Assembly: GCF_022829295.1 (NCBI RefSeq)
Contig: NZ_JAKSYH010000136.1
Span: forward strand, 1 to 64,000
DNA from: Methylobacterium sp. J-088
Lineage (GTDB): Bacteria > Pseudomonadota > Alphaproteobacteria > Rhizobiales > Beijerinckiaceae
Reading direction: 5' to 3'
Length of the DNA: 64,000 nt
In this document: positions 55,261 to 64,000 of the stretch, piece after piece
How the letters are laid out: every line of letters starts with the position of its first letter
Numbering within the stretch: the first letter of the stretch is position 1
Notes under the pieces: model-generated
The model's database searches: none
Seen by the model: the letters and a program-made list of their open reading frames with translations, nothing else
What the model was told of the DNA's origin: nothing
Program-made: the position numbers and the translations under genes

Positions 55261-55276
55261 TTAACCTCGTGTTTAC
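55261..55276. promoter_or_regulatory. CtrA-like site upstream of the PodJ-like gene
   Basis: TTAA, seven bases (CCTCGTG), TTTAC: one mismatch from TTAA-N7-TTAAC. It lies 114 bases upstream of a PodJ-like gene, a type of gene under cell-cycle control in Caulobacter. A second TTAA (55286) follows closely. The match is short and could be chance. Confidence 0.4.
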
Positions 55277-55389
55277 CAAGAAAGTTAATGATCACATTCG
55301 AACGACCCGGGGCGTGATCCGCGGATACCCATTTGGGGAACTGCCGCGCACCAGGCTGGACCGCGAACGCTGCCGACCACAGGCCCCCG

Positions 55390-58300
55390 ATGACCCGCAC
55401 CGCGATGCCGCAGCTCGACAGTTTCGATCCCGAGGTGCTCGACGCCGCCCGCGACGTCGCCGCCCGGGCGGGTGTCCCGCTCGAGACCTGGATCGCCTCG
55501 GTCGTGCCGCAAACGCAGCCCGGTCTGTCCGGAAACCGCAATCAGCGTCGCCGCCTCCGTGCCGAGCAGCTCGATCGGCCCGTCAACCGGCCGGAGGCTG
55601 CGGCCCGCACCGAATCAAGCATCGACCAGATCGGCGCCCGCCAGAGGGATCTCCCGACCGAGGCGCGTCCGCTGGAGCGCCCGGCGCCCATCGCCGAGAC
55701 CTATGGCGAAGGTTTCGCCGCGCTGATGAATCGTCTCGACGGTCTCGACCGGACCCTGGATGCGGACCGGCGCGAAGCGCAGATCGCCGAGGCGCAGCGC
55801 CTAGCCGAGATCGAAGCCCGGATCGAGCGCGCTCTGCAGGCCGCCCCGGTCCAGCAGGTCACCGAGCGGCTCGGGGATATCGAGCGCCGCATGTTGCAGC
55901 TCGGCGAGCAGGTCGCCGCGCGCCAGCCCGGCCGACGTGCGCGCCCGGCGCCCGCCGATATCCGCAGCGCGGTCTTGGACATCCGCCAGCGCCAGCGGGA
56001 GCTGTCGCAGGAGGCCGCCGGCGACGCCGCGCCGCTGGCCGCCGATGGCGGTGTGGTCGCAAGCATGCGCCAGGATTTGGCCCGCCGCCTGGAGGCGCGC
56101 ACCGAGGACGCCGCCGCGACATCGGTCGCCCTCGCGGAGCTTCAGGTTGAAACCCTCCGCCTGCGCCAGGCCATCGATCGGCTGGCCACGAGCCGCGATC
56201 TCGGGGCCCTGGAGCAGGCCGTCACCGCGCTGACGAACGGCCTGGAGCGTGCGCAGATCGGCACCGATCTCACCGCGATCGCGACACCGATCGCCGAGAT
56301 CCGGCATCAGGTCGAGCGCTTGGCCGAAGAGGTCGCCGAGAATGTCCACGCCCGGATGGCGGAGGATGTCCGCCGCTTGGCCGCGCGTCTCGACGATGTC
56401 GCGGCGGCCGGTCCGACGGATCCCGAGGGTCAGACCCTGGCCGGGCTGTTCACGGAACTCGACGAGATCCGGCAGCTGATCACCACGCTCGCCGATCCGG
56501 AGCGGATCCAGGCTCTCGCGAACAGCCTTCAGGTCGTCAGCGCCCAGGTGGTGCAGCTGCAACGCATCGGCGCCGGCCCGGATCTGCGCCCGATGCTGGA
56601 GGAGATCCGCGGCGACGTGACGTTTGCCGCGCCCGCGGCGCTCGCCGAGAAGATTCAGGCGCTGGCCGAGAAGGTCGATCACCTCTGCGCGCTGCAGGAC
56701 CAGGCGGAGCCGGTCGGCGCGGTCGTTCACGCCCAGCCCGGCGAGATGGCCTCCATCCAGGCCATGCTCCACACGCTGGCCGAGAAGGTGGACGAAGCCG
56801 GCGAGCACGAGGGCCTCGACGCCCTCGAGAAGCAGGTCATGACCCTGGCCGACCGGCTGGATGCGCCCAAGGGCGGCGATCCGGCCCTGGCCGGGCTCGA
56901 GCGCACGATGGGCGATCTGCTCGCGCAGGTGGCCGCCCTCCGGGACGCGGCCCCGAGCGAGGCCGTGGTCGAACGCGCCGCCCGCAACGCGGTTGCGCAG
57001 ACCCTGAGCGGTTCGGGGATCGCAGCGGATTCTGGCGAGATCGGCCTCCTGCGCGCGAGCCTCGCCGACATGCAGGCGCGGCAGGCGGCTTCAGACGCGC
57101 GCCTGGGCGCCACACTGGAGGGCGTCCAGACGGCCCTCGAACGCCTCCTCGTCCGGCTCGGCCCCACCGAGACGGCGGAGCCGCGGGTTCCGTCCCTCGA
57201 CGATCGCCTGATGTCCTCGACAAGCCCGGAGGTGGCGCTTGCCGCCGCGGATCTGAACACGGCCGTCCGGATGGCCGGGGCCGACACCCCGTTGATCGCC
57301 GACGACCTTCTCGAGCCGGGAAGCGGGCGGCCGATCCGGGCGCCCCGCGGGAGCCGCGATCCGGCGAGCCGCCGGTCGGCCAAGGCTCCGCAGACCGAAT
57401 CGGTCCGCGTCCGGCTGGATGCCGAGCCCGGGTCGGAAAGCGATATCAAGACCAGCTTCATTGCAGCCGCACGCCGCGCTGCGCAGGCCGCGCAGGCGGA
57501 ACTGGCCGCCGAGGCGCCGATCGACCGCCGGGATTCCCGTGCCGCGAAGCCCGCGACCGCGCCGGCGATGGGCGAACCGGGCCGCCTCGGCCGGTTGCGG
57601 AGCGAGATCGACCGTCGGCGTCGGCCGCTGCTGCTCGGGCTCGCCGCGATCGTTTTGGCGCTCGGAGCCCTTCAGGCGGTCAAGCTGCGCGCCCCGGACG
57701 AGCCCCGCCCGGTCGTCGCCGCCAGCCAGGCCGGTCCCGTTGCCAGCGAGGCGGCCGGCGAACCCGCGAAGGCTGCGGCGGGATCCGAGACCGGCGCAGT
57801 CGTCAAGGAAGCGTTGAAGGACGTCCCGAAGGAGACCACCAAGGTTGCTGGAGCCGAAGCTTGGAAGGATGCTCCGGGTGCCAAGCCACCCGTGACCGAT
57901 CCGACGACCACCCAGGCCCTCCCGAATCCGGTTCCCACCGAGGCGCGTGCGACCGCCGCGAAAGCCGCCCTGCCGCAGGTTTCGGGGATGAACACCCTGC
58001 AGGCCGAACTCGGCGGCGTGCCGCCAGGACTCGCCAAGATGAAGGCCGCCGCCCTCGACGGCGACGGCTCGGCGGTCTGGGATCTTGCCACCCGGGAAGC
58101 CGACGGCCGCGGCATGCCCCGCGACCTCGCCGTGGCCGCCAAGCTCTTTGAAAAGCTGGCCTCGGCGGGCTACGCGCCGGCGCAGTACAAGATCGCCGGC
58201 CAGTACGAGAAGGGCGCCGGCGTGGTCCGCGACCTTGACAAGGCCAAGCTCTGGTACGGCCGCGCCGCCGAGCAGGGCCATGCCCGGTCGATGCACAATC

Positions 58301-58722
58301 TCGCGGTGATCTTCGCCGAGAACCCCGCCGCCAACGGGAAGCCGGATTTCGCCTCCGCGGCCTCCTGGTTCCGTCAGGGTGCCGAGTACGGTGTCCGCGA
58401 CAGCCAGTACAACCTCGGCGTCCTGTACGCCCGCGGCATGGGCCTGACGCAGGATCTGGTGCAATCCTACGCGTGGTTCGCCGCCGCTGCCGCCCAGGGC
58501 GACGAGGACGCGGCCAAGAAGCGCGACGACGTGGCCAACAAGCTGAGCACCGCCGAACTCGCCAGCGCGAAGTCCCTCGCGGGATCGTTCAAGCCGCGAA
58601 AGATTGACGCGGCCGTCAACGACCCGCCGAGCGTCAAAACAAGTGCCACTGCCCCGATGTCACTGCTCGGCGCTCCTGCACCCAGTTCCGTCGCGTTGAC
58701 GGCCGCTCCGAAGCGGTCCTAG
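55390..58722 (+). CDS. PodJ-like polar organising protein with Sel1 repeats
   Basis: A 1110-residue protein. Residues 30-700 are heptad-rich, with many repeats of the kind LAEKVDEAG, MLEEIRGDV and ALEKQVMTLADRL: a long coiled coil. One membrane helix is near 746-766 (PLLLGLAAIVLALGALQAV), followed by an Ala/Pro/Lys-rich linker. Four Sel1 repeats occupy about 896-1054 (SAGYAPAQYKIAGQYEKGAG, EQGHARSMHNLAVIF, GVRDSQYNLGVLYARG). This order is that of PodJ, a pole-organising scaffold. It lacks PodJ's C-terminal peptidoglycan-binding domain. The ATG at 55390 gives MTRTAMPQL; Met at 55405 is possible. Confidence 0.78.
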   Translation: MTRTAMPQLDSFDPEVLDAARDVAARAGVPLETWIASVVPQTQPGLSGNRNQRRRLRAEQLDRPVNRPEAAARTESSIDQIGARQRDLPTEARPLERPAPIAETYGEGFAALMNRLDGLDRTLDADRREAQIAEAQRLAEIEARIERALQAAPVQQVTERLGDIERRMLQLGEQVAARQPGRRARPAPADIRSAVLDIRQRQRELSQEAAGDAAPLAADGGVVASMRQDLARRLEARTEDAAATSVALAELQVETLRLRQAIDRLATSRDLGALEQAVTALTNGLERAQIGTDLTAIATPIAEIRHQVERLAEEVAENVHARMAEDVRRLAARLDDVAAAGPTDPEGQTLAGLFTELDEIRQLITTLADPERIQALANSLQVVSAQVVQLQRIGAGPDLRPMLEEIRGDVTFAAPAALAEKIQALAEKVDHLCALQDQAEPVGAVVHAQPGEMASIQAMLHTLAEKVDEAGEHEGLDALEKQVMTLADRLDAPKGGDPALAGLERTMGDLLAQVAALRDAAPSEAVVERAARNAVAQTLSGSGIAADSGEIGLLRASLADMQARQAASDARLGATLEGVQTALERLLVRLGPTETAEPRVPSLDDRLMSSTSPEVALAAADLNTAVRMAGADTPLIADDLLEPGSGRPIRAPRGSRDPASRRSAKAPQTESVRVRLDAEPGSESDIKTSFIAAARRAAQAAQAELAAEAPIDRRDSRAAKPATAPAMGEPGRLGRLRSEIDRRRRPLLLGLAAIVLALGALQAVKLRAPDEPRPVVAASQAGPVASEAAGEPAKAAAGSETGAVVKEALKDVPKETTKVAGAEAWKDAPGAKPPVTDPTTTQALPNPVPTEARATAAKAALPQVSGMNTLQAELGGVPPGLAKMKAAALDGDGSAVWDLATREADGRGMPRDLAVAAKLFEKLASAGYAPAQYKIAGQYEKGAGVVRDLDKAKLWYGRAAEQGHARSMHNLAVIFAENPAANGKPDFASAASWFRQGAEYGVRDSQYNLGVLYARGMGLTQDLVQSYAWFAAAAAQGDEDAAKKRDDVANKLSTAELASAKSLAGSFKPRKIDAAVNDPPSVKTSATAPMSLLGAPAPSSVALTAAPKRS

Positions 58723-58861
58723 CGCAGATCAGCCGGAGCGCGGCCTCGGACAATCCGAGCTTGACCGCGCTCCCGCGATGCAGGAACGCTCCGACCGGGG
58801 CGGCGTCGGACCGCGGTTGGAACGCGTCGGTCGCCAGCCCATGCCGCTGCTCGGAGGATGG

Positions 58862-59299
58862 ATGGCGCGCCGGAACACCGTCCCGATCGGCGCCGTCGTA
58901 CTCGGCGTGGCGGGTCTCATTCCGTTCCTGGGATTTGCGGCCCTGGCGGTTTCGGGCAGCGACGGCGGCCTGAGCAGCCTCGGTTTGGCGCCGCGCACCA
59001 TTCTGTCGGCCTACGGGGCGGTGATCGCTTCGTTCCTCGGCGGCATCCGGTGGGGCGCCGCCGCTGCGCGCAATGCCGGCAATGCCGATTACCTCGTGGC
59101 GATCATCCCGTCCCTGGTGGCCTGGGCCGCGATGGCTGCGCCGGCACCCTGGGACCTGCGCATCCTCGGCGTCCTCGTGCTCGCCTGGGGCCTGATCGAC
59201 CAGGATCTGCACCGCCGCGGCCTCGTGCCGCTCTGGCTCGGGCGGTTGCGGCTGCTCTTGTCAGGTGTCGCCGGCGCGGCATTGCTGGTGGCGGCCTGA
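58862..59299 (+). CDS. DUF3429 membrane protein
   Basis: A 145-residue protein with about five hydrophobic segments and the DUF3429 pattern: YGAVIASFLGGIRWGAA in the middle and WGLIDQDLHRRGLVP near the end. Function is unknown. I use the ATG at 58862 (MARRNTVP), which has GGAGG just upstream; ATGs at 58841 and 58778 are less likely. It follows the PodJ-like gene by 139 bases. Confidence 0.8.
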   Translation: MARRNTVPIGAVVLGVAGLIPFLGFAALAVSGSDGGLSSLGLAPRTILSAYGAVIASFLGGIRWGAAAARNAGNADYLVAIIPSLVAWAAMAAPAPWDLRILGVLVLAWGLIDQDLHRRGLVPLWLGRLRLLLSGVAGAALLVAA

Positions 59300-59640
59300 G
59301 ATTCAGCTTCGCGGGCCGCATCGATCGCGGACTGGTCGGACCTGAGAACGCACAGCCGGTGCGGGCGATGGTCTGTGTCGGGTGGATTGTGCCGGCCCTC
59401 TCCGGGTGGCTGATGCATCAGAGCCGACGTCGACCGAGCATCACGCCAACCCGTGACGGGACGCATCGACCGCGTCGAGCGCCTCGTTCCCAAGAAAGCC
59501 CAAGGCCAACGCCCGCGCAGCCGCGCCATGGCCCGCGTTTTAGCCGAATACGATAGGACTACGCGCAACGTTTTGGTGAGGCTCTGCTGGCATTATCGTT
59601 GCCTATAGACGCCTATAAGACTTAAGACTGGACCAGAACG

Positions 59641-61020
59641 ATGCGGATCGTGTCAGGCAGCGCGGTCGAAGCCAGGACGATCCAGCTCTCGGAAGTTCTC
59701 GGCGCCCTGAGCCACGCCCTCGACCTTACGGAGGGTCAGCCCGTCGGCCATTGCGTGCGCGCGACATGGATCGGCTTCCACATCGGCCGAGCGCTAGGCC
59801 TGCCGGACCTGCAACTCTGGGAACTCTATCACACGGTGATGTTGAAAGACCTCGGGTGTTCCAGCAACGCCGCGCGCATCTGTGAACTTTATCTCTCCGA
59901 TGATCTCAGCTTCAAGCGTGACTTCAAGACGGTGAGCGATAGCCTGCCCAAGGTGCTCGGCTTCGTGTTTTCTCACACAGGTTTGAAGGCGGGCCTCGCT
60001 GAACGCTTCCGGGCCGTGCTCAACATCCTGCAGAACGGCGGCACGATCGCCGACGACCTCATCCAGACCCGTTGCCAGCGCGGCGCGCAGATCGCCCGTC
60101 AGCTTCGCTTCCCGGCCAGCGTCTGCGAAGCCATCCACGCCCTGGACGAACATTGGAACGGCAGCGGGCGGCCAGACCGTCTCGCCGGCTCCGCGATTCC
60201 GCTCTACGCACGCGTGGCGCTTCTCGCCCAGGTGGTGGACGTGTTCCACACCGCAGCCGGCCCCGCGGCCGCGATTGCCGAGGTGCGAGCGCGCTCGGGC
60301 ACATGGTTCGATCCTCAGGTCGTCGCCTGTTTCGAGGCAATCGCTTCCGAGCCCGGATTCTGGAACACCCTGGCCTCGGCTGAGGTCGAGGCGGCGGTGT
60401 TAGCGCTTGCGCCGACCAGCCCGATCGTGGTGGACGACGATTACCTCGATGACATCGCCCGTGCTTTTGCACAGATCATCGATGCCAAGAGTCCGTTCAC
60501 CTCTGGCCACTCCGAGCGCGTCGCGGTCTACGCCGATATGATCGCTGCTGAACTCGGTTACCCGCCGGAACGACGCCGATGGCTCAAGCGGGCTGCGCTG
60601 CTTCACGATGTCGGTAAGCTCGGGGTCTCGAACGCGATCCTCGACAAGAACGGCAAGCTGGACGAGGCGGAATGGCGTGATATGCGCAACCACGCGTCTC
60701 TCTCCGAGACGATACTGGCGCGCGTCGCGGTCTTCCACGAAATGGCCAGCATCGGGGGTGGTCACCATGAGCGGCTGGACGGTAAGGGCTATCCACGTGG
60801 GATAAGCGGCGGTGCGATCGGGCCCGAAACCCGCATCGTTTCGGTCGCCGATGTCTTCGACGCGCTGACCGCAGACCGGCCCTACCGCGCAGCGATGTCG
60901 CTTGAGAAGGCGCTTGGCATCATGCGCGCGGACCTTGGAGCGGCGTTCGATCCAGACTGCTTCGGGGCGCTGGAGCGGGCGCTCGCCGCCATCGAGGGTG
61001 ATCTCGCCCGCGCGGCCTGA
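59641..61020 (+). CDS. HD-GYP domain phosphodiesterase
   Basis: A 459-residue cytosolic protein with two HD-type domains. The second (about 270-440) is intact: HSERVAVYADMIA, LLHDVGKLGVS and GGHHERLDGKGYPRG, the last being the HD-GYP signature for c-di-GMP hydrolysis. The first (about 15-180) is degenerate, with MLKDLGCSSNA in place of the metal-binding HD. The first domain may be regulatory. Two GCCTATA motifs ten bases apart lie near 59601-59617. No strong ribosome binding site is seen. It is transcribed alone. Confidence 0.88.
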   Translation: MRIVSGSAVEARTIQLSEVLGALSHALDLTEGQPVGHCVRATWIGFHIGRALGLPDLQLWELYHTVMLKDLGCSSNAARICELYLSDDLSFKRDFKTVSDSLPKVLGFVFSHTGLKAGLAERFRAVLNILQNGGTIADDLIQTRCQRGAQIARQLRFPASVCEAIHALDEHWNGSGRPDRLAGSAIPLYARVALLAQVVDVFHTAAGPAAAIAEVRARSGTWFDPQVVACFEAIASEPGFWNTLASAEVEAAVLALAPTSPIVVDDDYLDDIARAFAQIIDAKSPFTSGHSERVAVYADMIAAELGYPPERRRWLKRAALLHDVGKLGVSNAILDKNGKLDEAEWRDMRNHASLSETILARVAVFHEMASIGGGHHERLDGKGYPRGISGGAIGPETRIVSVADVFDALTADRPYRAAMSLEKALGIMRADLGAAFDPDCFGALERALAAIEGDLARAA

Positions 61021-61692
61021 ACCACGCCCCGGCCGACCTGTCGACTATCGAACTGGGGCCATGTTGCCAGCACCGCCATGGGCAGCCTTGCCGTGGGGTG
61101 ATGCTTCCCGCGACGCCAGGACGACGACCGTCCGCACCACCCATCCGCAGGCCGGCGAACGCAGGACCCGAAGGCAGAGCGCGGTGAAAAGACGGGAGAA
61201 CATGCGCTGAGCATCCTGGGCTTCTGTCGGGCGGCAAGCCTGGATCGCTATTGAAGCTCTCACCGGCGCCTTATGGGAGCGTGCACCATTCGCCAATAGA
61301 TGCTGATAGCAATTCCGATCGCATTTGATGCAACTTGATCTGCACCTTCTAGATGCAAAAACCTGTCTTTGTATGGGTTGGGACACCTCAAAGGTCGGTT
61401 TTTTGTAGACCGCCTCAACTGAGGACAGAGGCGAAGTTGGCCCGGGTTAGGACTGGCCGCCGGATTGCCGACGCTCTGGCGATCGTATCCGTCATCGCAT
61501 GACGACCGAACAACCGGATTGCACATAGTTCGAAGAGACCGAACGGAATACTCGTCCCGACTCAGCGCGCGACTGCTTCGCAGTTCATAGGATCGCGTCC
61601 CAAAAGATGGTTCTCAATTTAAAGCAGATGCGACAAACGAAACGGCGGGCCCCGTAGGGATGCCCGCCGCGTTGCGATCCAAAATGCGTGCC
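61021..61692. other. 672-base AT-richer intergenic region
   Basis: Nothing gene-like stands out between the HD-GYP gene and icd. The part from about 61290 to 61640 is AT-richer than the flanks. Short frames are arginine- or cysteine-rich and not convincing. The icd terminator at 61643-61669 is the only clear element. A regulatory RNA cannot be excluded. Confidence 0.35.
61643..61669 (-). terminator. Rho-independent terminator of icd
   Basis: CGGCGGGC and GCCCGCCG form an 8-bp stem with an 11-base loop. On the icd strand it is followed by TTTCGTTTGTCGC. It lies 24 bases after the icd stop. Confidence 0.7.
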
Positions 61693-62907
61693 TCACACAC
61701 CCATGGCGGTCTTCAGGTTCTGATCGACCTTGTCGAGGAACCCGGTCGTCGAGAGCCACTTCTGCTCGGGCCCGACGAGCAGCGCCAGATCCTTGGTCAT
61801 GAAGCCGGCCTCGACCGTGTCAACGCAGACCTTCTCGAGCGTCGCCGAGAACTTCGCCAGATCGTCGTTGCCGTCGAGTTTGGCGCGGTGCGATAGGCCA
61901 CGGGTCCAGGCGAAGATCGACGCAATCGAGTTGGTTGAGGTCTCGCGGCCCTTCTGGTGCTCGCGGTAGTGGCGGGTGACGGTGCCGTGGGCGGCCTCGG
62001 CTTCCACGGTCTGGCCGTCGGGCGTCATCAGCACCGAGGTCATCAAGCCAAGCGAACCAAAGCCCTGCGCGGCCGTGTCGGACTGCACGTCGCCGTCGTA
62101 ATTCTTGCAGGCCCAGACGTAGCCGCCCGACCACTTCAAGCAGGAGGCGACCATGTCGTCGATCAGGCGGTGCTCGTAGGTGATGCCGAGGGGCTTGAAC
62201 TTCGCCTCGAATTCCTCCTCGTAGACCTTCTGGAACAGATCCTTGAACCGGCCGTCATAGGCCTTGAGGATGGTGTTCTTGGTCGAGAGATAGACCGGGT
62301 ACTTGCGCGCCAATCCGTAGTTGAGCGAGGCCCGGGCGAAGTCGATGATCGACTGGTCGAGGTTATACATCGACATGGCGACGCCGGCGTCGGGGAACTT
62401 GAAGACCTCCTTCTCGATCACCGTGCCATCATCGCCCTCGAACTTGATCGTCAGGCGGCCCTTGCCGGGCACCTTGAAGTCCGTGGCGCGGTACTGGTCG
62501 CCGTAGGCATGGCGGCCGATCACGAAAGGCTGGGTCCAGCCGGGGACGAGGCGCGGCACGTTCTTGCAGATGATCGGCTCGCGGAAAATCACGCCGCCCA
62601 GGATGTTGCGGATCGTGCCGTTGGGCGAGCGCCACATCTCCTTCAGGTTGAATTCCTGCACCCGCTGCTCGTCGGGGGTGATGGTGGCGCACTTCACGCC
62701 GACGCCGTGGCGCTTGATCGCCTCGGCGGCATCGACGGTCACCTTGTCGCCCGTGGCGTCGCGGTGCTCGACGCCGAGATCGTAATATTCGAGATCGACG
62801 TCGAGATAGGGATGGATCAGCTTGTTCTTGATCTCGGCCCAGATGATCCGGGTCATCTCGTCGCCGTCGAGCTCGACAACGGGGTTCGCTACCTTGATCT
62901 TCGCCAT
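61693..62907 (-). CDS. icd: NADP-dependent isocitrate dehydrogenase
   Basis: A 404-residue enzyme that converts isocitrate to 2-oxoglutarate and NADPH in the TCA cycle. It is of the eukaryote-like class II type: [14 protein letters not shown] at the start, [19 protein letters not shown] (substrate site) and [17 protein letters not shown] near the end. The Arg, Tyr and Lys of the active site ([15 protein letters not shown]) are present. It has its own terminator and a divergent methyltransferase gene upstream. Confidence 0.96.
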   Translation of the reverse strand: MAKIKVANPVVELDGDEMTRIIWAEIKNKLIHPYLDVDLEYYDLGVEHRDATGDKVTVDAAEAIKRHGVGVKCATITPDEQRVQEFNLKEMWRSPNGTIRNILGGVIFREPIICKNVPRLVPGWTQPFVIGRHAYGDQYRATDFKVPGKGRLTIKFEGDDGTVIEKEVFKFPDAGVAMSMYNLDQSIIDFARASLNYGLARKYPVYLSTKNTILKAYDGRFKDLFQKVYEEEFEAKFKPLGITYEHRLIDDMVASCLKWSGGYVWACKNYDGDVQSDTAAQGFGSLGLMTSVLMTPDGQTVEAEAAHGTVTRHYREHQKGRETSTNSIASIFAWTRGLSHRAKLDGNDDLAKFSATLEKVCVDTVEAGFMTKDLALLVGPEQKWLSTTGFLDKVDQNLKTAMGV

Positions 62908-63101
62908 GGACAGATGCCTTCCGCGTTGTGCCCGCCCACGGCATGCAAAGGCCGTGCGGTCGTGCGCCCGGGCGGCCCGGGCTGGAATTCGCTCCGCGAC
63001 ATAGCGCGGCCCTTCCGGCGACGGAAGGCGCGCGCTGTCATCCGGGCCGCTTCGTCACCCGGGCCTCGACGGGCGAGGGCCGGCTATGTCAGATCGCCCG
63101 C

Positions 63102-63875
63102 ATGACGAGCCGAGACGCACAGGGCGACGCCCCAGGAAAGGTCACCGAACTTCCGCCGGGGCTCGCCCCTGCGGTGATCCTGGTCGAGCCGCAACTCGCC
63201 GAGAATATCGGCATGACCGCCCGCGCCATGGCAAATTTCGGCCTGTCGGAGCTGCGCCTGGTCAATCCGAAGAACGGCTGGCCCAAGAAGGGCGTGCGCG
63301 AGGCGGCCTCGGGCGCGACGCATGTCCTCGACCGCGCGACGCTCTTCGGCAGCGTCGCCGAGGCGATTGCCGATTGCCACTACGTGCTGGCCACCACGGC
63401 GCGCGAGCGCGGGCAGATGAAGCGCGTCTTCGCGCCCGAAGAGGCGATGGGCGAGATCGTCGGCCGGGTCGGGCAGCGCACTGCGGTGATGTTCGGCCGC
63501 GAGCGGGCCGGGCTCACCAACGACGAGGTGTCGCTCGCCGACGCCATCGTGACCTTCCCGGTCTCGCCGGATTTCCCCTCGCTCAACCTCGCGCAGGCGG
63601 TACTGCTCGTCGGCTATGCGTGGCGTCAGGCGAGCGGCCGGGCGCGGCTGCCGTTTTCGGGCGAACTGCTCACCCCGCCGGCGACCCGCGAGGCCTTGCT
63701 CGCGCTGTTCGGCAGCCTGGAGGCCGCCCTCGACATGGCCGGCTTCTATCCGCCGGAAAAGCGCGACATCATCGCCCGCAACATGCGCGACATGCTCCAC
63801 CGCATGGCGCTCACCGAGCAGGACGTGCGCACCTTTCGCGGCGCCCTGCGGGCGCTGACCCGCAAGGGCGCCTGA
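63102..63875 (+). CDS. TrmJ-like RNA 2'-O-methyltransferase (SpoU family)
   Basis: A 257-residue SPOUT methyltransferase. VEPQLAENIGMTARAMANFG (motif 1), FGRERAGLTNDE (motif 2) and LNLAQAVLLVGYAW (motif 3) match TrmJ, which methylates the ribose of tRNA position 32 with S-adenosylmethionine. A helical C-terminal tail (190-257) is also typical. ATG at 63102 begins MTSRDAQ. It is divergent from icd; the final stop overlaps nothing, and an unknown gene ends on the other strand one base on. Confidence 0.88.
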   Translation: MTSRDAQGDAPGKVTELPPGLAPAVILVEPQLAENIGMTARAMANFGLSELRLVNPKNGWPKKGVREAASGATHVLDRATLFGSVAEAIADCHYVLATTARERGQMKRVFAPEEAMGEIVGRVGQRTAVMFGRERAGLTNDEVSLADAIVTFPVSPDFPSLNLAQAVLLVGYAWRQASGRARLPFSGELLTPPATREALLALFGSLEAALDMAGFYPPEKRDIIARNMRDMLHRMALTEQDVRTFRGALRALTRKGA

Positions 63876-64000
63876 CTACTCGGTGGCCAGCTTCATCTCC
63901 GGCGGTTTGCCCCCGCCGAAGCAGCGCCCAACCGCCTCCCAGAAGGCCGCCTGCTCCTCCTGCGTACAGGCGGCCAGGCGCGCCTCGACCTTGGCGCGGC
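63876..64000 (-). CDS. Unknown protein, C-terminal fragment
   Basis: The last 40 residues of a gene whose start lies beyond the window edge. They read RAKVEARLAACTQEEQAAFW then EAVGRCFGGGKPPEMKLATE, ending at TAG (63876-63878). The piece is helical and acidic-basic mixed, with two cysteines. It is too short to name. It converges on the TrmJ-like gene. Confidence 0.5.
   Translation of the reverse strand, partial: RAKVEARLAACTQEEQAAFWEAVGRCFGGGKPPEMKLATE

Noticed and set aside
1-64000. CRISPR arrays, prophage genes, insertion sequences or rRNA
   Set aside because: I saw no regularly spaced direct repeats, integrase, transposase or phage structural protein, and no rRNA sequence.

Overview
The window is a G+C-rich bacterial chromosome segment, almost certainly from an alphaproteobacterium of the order Hyphomicrobiales, most likely Methylobacterium or a close relative. 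Support comes from the order chvI-chvG-hprK-EIIA(Man), split hslV/hslU genes, genes for the very-long-chain acyl group of lipid A (fabF/adh2/lpxXL type), a PodJ-like polar factor and protein sequences of alphaproteobacterial type. The genus is an inference from sequence familiarity; no search was run. The gene content is mainly core chromosomal. There is no prophage, insertion sequence, integrase or CRISPR array.

Layout. 1-2650: the end of a c-type cytochrome gene, lepA and a small protein. 2712-7337: a HugZ-like flavoprotein, then the ChvI/ChvG two-component system translationally coupled to a short HPr kinase and followed by a mannose-class EIIA, with no HPr gene next to it. 7351-13803: an RhtA-like exporter and hslU, then a SulP transporter and a chemoreceptor standing between hslU and hslV. 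13921-21838: an SGNH hydrolase, an isolated pair resembling two members of the MSMEG_0565-0572 nitrilase-linked cluster, a small secreted protein, selB, a CYTH-CHAD protein and a TerB-like protein. 21937-29340: an M20 amidohydrolase, then a lipid A very-long-chain fatty acid block (ketoacyl synthase, SDR reductase, zinc dehydrogenase, acyltransferase) into which an SH3 protein and a PemK-type toxin-antitoxin pair have been placed. 29371-34687: small secreted and vWA proteins and a three-gene Ldh/MFS/UxaA hydroxy-acid catabolic operon.

34691-42586: a saccharopine-dehydrogenase-like reductase, a DUF3298-like secreted protein, a 643-residue protein of unknown function and a PutA without its usual DNA-binding domain. 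42642-46203: DUF2218, a GlcD-type flavin oxidase, an FAH-fold hydrolase, a Nudix hydrolase and tRNA-Gly(GCC). 46424-51174: a HerA-like ATPase coupled to a GGDEF-EAL protein, followed by several small genes. 51282-55093: metY, a RelB/YafQ-type pair with an odd toxin end, and a DmdC-like acyl-CoA dehydrogenase. 55390-64000: a PodJ-like coiled-coil/Sel1 protein with a CtrA-like site upstream, a DUF3429 membrane protein, an HD-GYP phosphodiesterase, icd, a TrmJ-like methyltransferase and the end of an unknown gene.

The most unusual features are the HerA/c-di-GMP gene pair, the orphan MSMEG_0565/0570-like pair, the interrupted lipid A cluster, the separated hslV and hslU, the missing HPr gene, and the large unrecognised protein at 36693-38624. 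I did not find one clear, wholly new multi-gene system; the HerA/GGDEF-EAL pair is the best candidate for novelty.
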